A stretch of DNA of 64,000 nt from Diphasiastrum complanatum (Eukaryota > Streptophyta > Lycopodiopsida > Lycopodiales > Lycopodiaceae). Position 1 is the first letter of the stretch. Each line of letters begins with the position of its first letter. The stretch covers positions 37,794,565 through 37,858,564 of the forward strand of contig CM055110.1 in NCBI GenBank assembly GCA_029204225.1, given 5' to 3'. The notes under the pieces were generated by a model. That model saw nothing but the letters and a program-made list of their open reading frames with translations, was not told the origin of the DNA and searched no databases. Positions 60,451-64,000 of the stretch are shown here, piece after piece. The translations under genes were made by a program, and so were the position numbers.

Positions 60451-61700
60451 TACTTATGCATTTGTTTCCTCAAAACAAATATTGTCTGAGTACAAGAAGA
60501 CGAACTATTTGAGATTTATTGTACTTGGAGACGGTTCTAAACACGTGGTTGATGGAACTGGTGTATTATGGATGGACACGAATCAGGGAGACAAGAAACT
60601 GGAGGAAGTTCTCTATGTCCCTACTCTTGATAAAGATCTTCTATCTATAGCTAAGATAGTCAATACAGACATGTCAATAACCTTCACAAAGAACTCTTGT
60701 AAGTTGTTCGAGAAAGATTCTGATAACCTGGTTGCTAAAGGCAATAGAGAAGGAAATGTATATCACCTGAACATTCGAACAAGAATCGAACAAGTCAATC
60801 AAACTCAAGAATCGACAGATGTGTTGTGGCACAAAAGGCTATGTCACATGAACATGGAAGCCTTGTACCAAGCCAACAAAAGTCAGAGAATTCAAGGAGT
60901 CGAAATCAAAAGTAGAGATATTTGAACTACCTGCGAATCCTGTTTTAAAGACAAGATGACTAGAACACATTTCGGTAAGAATGTTTATAAAGCAACTAAG
61001 GTACTGAAATTGTGCATTGAGATATTTGTGGACCATTTGGAGTATTGTCGTTGGGTGATGCAAAGTACTTCATTACGTTTATTGATGACTTCAGCAAGTT
61101 TTTTGTACTATACTTTATTCATAATAAATCTGAAGCTTTCGAAAAATTTGTTGAGTATACGAATTGGGCTGAGAAGCAGACAGGGAATAAGCCGAAGAAA
61201 ATTTGTACAGATCATGGAGGTGAGTACATTTCCAACAAATTTAAGGCTTATTGTACTAATCGAGGTATTATGCATACAAAGACTACATCTTACACACCTC
61301 AGCACAATGGAATAGTTGAACGAAGGAATCATACACTGATGGAAGCTGCAAGGTGTATGATGGCTCATGTGAAAGCACCAAAACAGTTGTGGGCAGAAGC
61401 AGTGGCTACATCAAATTATCTTTAGAATTGTATTCTGAAATCTTGAATATTGGATAAAACTCCTCATGAGATATGGTAGAAGTCGAAGCCAAATCTTGCA
61501 CATGTTTGGACATTTGGATGTGCAGTGTATATGCACATACCAGATAAGTTGAGAAAGAAACTCGATGAAAAAACAGAACAAGGTTTTCTAGTAGGATTCA
61601 AGTTACATTCATCATATTATCATGTCTATGTACCCAAAACTGGCAAGATAATCTAGATCAATTCTAGACACAAAATATATAACAAGAACAATCATTAATT
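60450..61700 (+). pseudogene. Second partial copy J2: protease end and integrase
   Basis: From about 60450 the frame no longer follows RT but repeats the protease-to-integrase part of J (FIVLGDGSKHVVDGTGVLWM, compare FINLGDGSKHQVNGTGSLWL of J at 58678). Integrase follows: WHKRLCHMNMEALY, FIDDFSKF, TDHGGEYISNKF, and QHNGIVERRNHTL, so the D and E positions are better kept than in J. It then decays after 61425 with several stops and ends near 61700 at the K LTR. The two copies are one family but not identical, so this is a join of two insertions or unequal recombination. Confidence 0.8.
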
Positions 61701-61709
61701 GAAGGTAGG

Positions 61710-62369
61710 TGTACTTTTTGGTTCCACATGTGTGAAACTATGTCTGAGTGTGGACTCAAACCTAAAAATCAAGTACACCATGGCAGAACCTCAAAACAAT
61801 CAAAACAAATGTAGACAAATGGAGAGAATCACACAAAATTGCTTCCAAAACCAAGATTGGTGTCTCACACTGATTATGGCCAAATAAGTCTCTATATATA
61901 CACTTCTTGGAGCTTGAGGTACCGATCATGCATCAGATCTCACACGTGTGAGGATGCCTTGTCACCATCATGCAATTTGACACTTGGATCAAAACTTTTC
62001 ATTTTGGGCATTTTTGGTCTATTTTCCTATTATATGGAGATCTTCGTGGAAATCTTCTAGAAGCAAAAACTCGCCTACTACAGCTATTTCCACACATGTG
62101 AGCTGTCCTCTACACATGGGATGTGACACCTATTCAAAATATTTGGCTCATGCAATCAATAGATTGGTGCCATGTGTCATATCTCTAGAAAACCAATTTT
62201 TTGCCATTTTAGCCACTAGAACTTGAATTAAATCATATGTACAACATATATGATTATGGTATATGAAAAGTACACTAGTTTCACACGTGGGAACATGCTA
62301 CACACATGTGTTTCTATCCTATATACAAGATTTTTGGCTTCTACCAAGCTTATTTTTGCATTTTTCACA
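61710..62369 (-). repeat. 3' LTR of copia element K
   Basis: About 660 bp, from TGTAC at 61710 (approximate) to TCACA at 62369, followed by the antisense polypurine tract CTCCTCCTC (62370-62378). It contains TCACACGTGTGA at 61940-61951, and three relatives (CACATGTGTG near 61725, CACACATGTG near 62092, CACACGTGGG near 62283). Confidence 0.75.
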
Positions 62370-64000
62370 CTCCTCCTCAAAAATCTAGCTTGGTAGATCT
62401 AGCATAGATCTATCTATAACTCCAAGAGCCAATCTTAATTTTAGAAATGGATCTTTAGGCAATGCCTTGGTGATTATATCAGCAACACAATCTGATGGTG
62501 AAACATGAATAAGTTTGATCTCCTTTGCTTGCACTTTCTCCCTCACGAAATGATGTGCAATCTCGATGTGCTTTGTTCGAGCATGGAAGACTGGATTGTT
62601 TGCAAGTTGTTGAGCTGCTGATTATCACAATATATGCATGGAATATCTTCATTCTTGATCAAATGTAGCTCCTCCAAAAGCCTTTTAAGTCAAAGAACCT
62701 CCTTTGTTGTTGTCGTCATAGCTTTATACTCAGATTTTGTTGATGAAAGAGAGATGATATCTTGCTTTTTGGAAAGCCAAGATATAGCTCCTCCACATAA
62801 GAATGTAGAAAATGCACTTATGGACCTTCTATCCATCTTTTCACCTACAAAACTCTCTTAAAGAAATATTAGTCCTTTCATAAACTATGCCAAAGTCTTT
62901 TGTAGCCGAGATGTACCTTAACATCCTTTTTGCTCCATTCCAATGACATATTAATGGACTTTGCATGTATTGACTCAATTTGCCAACACAAAAACTAAGA
63001 TCAAGTCTAGTGATGGTTAACTATATCAAGGAACCAATAAGCATTCTATAGGTAGTGATGTTCTCAAAGGATGCTTCATCATTAGAAACTTTTACACTTA
63101 GTTCCATAGGAGTTTCAACTCCTTTACAATCAATCATGCCAAATTTTGCTAAGATTGATCTAGCATACTTAGATTGACATATGAAAGTAAAATCATTACT
63201 TCTAGTGACTTCTATTCTAAGTATAACTTTAAGAAGTCCTAGATCTACCATCTTAAATTCACTAGAGAAGGAAACTTTTACATTCTTGATGCCATCTAGA
63301 TCATTTCCTGTGAGTATAATGTCATCAACATATAAAACTAAGATAATGATCTTTCCATCATTACATTTGTAGTACAATGATGGTTCATAAGAACTTACAA
63401 CAAATCCAATGGAAATAAGATAGGAATGCAACCTAGAGTACCATGCTCTTGGTGCTTGCTTGAGTCCATAAAGACTCTTCTTCAAGAAACACACCTTGTC
63501 TTCTTCTCCATCTTTTATGAAGCCCTTGGGTTGGCACATGTAGATTTACTCTTCCAAGAATCCATTCAAGAAAGCATTTGTCACATCAAGTTGGAAGAGC
63601 TCCCATTTGAAAGAAGTTGCAAGACATATGATTAATCTAATGGTCACAAGCTTTGCAACAGGTGCAAAGGTTTTATCATAATCTATGCCTTTGACTTGCG
63701 AAAAACCTTTTGCTACAAGTCTAGCTTTGAACTTATGAATGGAATCATCTTGATTATATTTCAATCTATATATCCATTTACAAGTAGGAGGCTTCTTTCC
63801 ATAAGGTAAATCAACAAGCTTCCACGTTTCATTTTCCATTAATGCATCAAACTCTACTTGCATAGCTTTCCTACAATATTGAGACTTATTTGCTTCCTCA
63901 AAACTAGTTAGTTCTTCAAGCATAGTAGTCAAGAAAGTATAAGAGTTGAGTAGTTGAGAATCTTCCCTTTGCTCCCCTTTGTCACTATAAGTAAGCCTTG
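62370..64000 (-). pseudogene. Copia element K: RT and RNase H, runs off the window
   Basis: On the minus strand RT spans about 63932-63021: CKWIYRLKYNQDD, ARLVAKGFSQVKG, FQLDVTNAFLNGF, then a TAA where relatives read the IYMEQP block, then LYGLKQAPRAWYSRL and YVDDIILTG. RNase H lies at 63020-62380 with frameshifts (SLSSTKSEYKAM). The polypurine tract is GAGGAGGAG next to the LTR. The 5' part of the element lies beyond 64000. One stop in RT plus shifts in RNase H mean the visible part is not functional. Confidence 0.87.

Overview
This window is AT-rich nuclear DNA of a land plant and consists mostly of mobile elements in several nested layers. Three things support a plant nuclear origin. LTR retrotransposons use primer-binding sites matching plant initiator-methionine tRNA (TGGTATCAGAGC, seen on both strands). 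Short introns have plant-type GT..AG borders. Ty1/copia, Ty3/gypsy, Helitron and CACTA-like sequences are mixed together. Long pure CT/GA microsatellites are unusually prominent. I cannot name the species; nothing seen discriminates firmly between seed plants and ferns or other non-seed plants.

Layout. 1-6697: a degenerate copia element (A) with both LTRs (the 5' one cut by the window edge), split by a 1.9 kb CT/GA satellite block that lies between two copies of the same 412-bp gag-protease segment. 6889-7984: an inverted-orientation GA satellite, then two related hairpin elements. 8204-10791: the only clearly non-transposon gene, a multi-exon gene of unknown function with a DGNHR motif, apparently decayed. 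10880-12590: copia fragment B. 15457-17213: N-terminal part of a Helitron replicase. 17890-18700: LTR and RNase H tail of copia E. 19800-20257: a CACTA-type terminus inserted in the integrase of copia fragment C (20258-21845). 21934-28370: copia element D, complete, with near-identical 655-bp LTRs, a CACCC target duplication and an uninterrupted 1319-residue gag-pol frame. 29975-36413: broken Ty3/gypsy pieces, one inverted, split by copia fragment H. 36414-42058: copia element G, full structure but many stops. 42361-43500: a decayed Ser/Gln/Asn-rich reading frame. 44040-45427: 5' end of copia F. 46591-47110: a 261-bp tandem duplication. 47433-50790: copia I, minus strand. 50812-51788: an unknown, possibly BAH-like reading frame. 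52010-54480: copia L, plus strand and the same family as I. 55320-55625: a cluster of GCCACG-type inverted motifs. 56698-61700: copia J joined to a second partial copy J2. 61710-64000: copia K, running off the window.

How it works together. No host pathway or operon is encoded here. Element D is the only element that looks able to encode its own gag, protease, integrase, reverse transcriptase and RNase H; everything else recognisable is broken. Recurrent features are polypurine tracts abutting TGTGA/TGTTG LTR starts, PBSs directly after the LTR, and an ACGT-core palindrome (CACACGTGTG or TGACGTCA) in nearly every LTR whose borders I could define, a plausible shared promoter module. I found no tRNA, rRNA, CRISPR or bacterial features, and no convincing evidence of a new biological system. 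The items most worth a second look are the DGNHR gene, the near-perfect 119-bp hairpin, the LTR palindromes, the subterminal motif clusters and the possible BAH-like frame.
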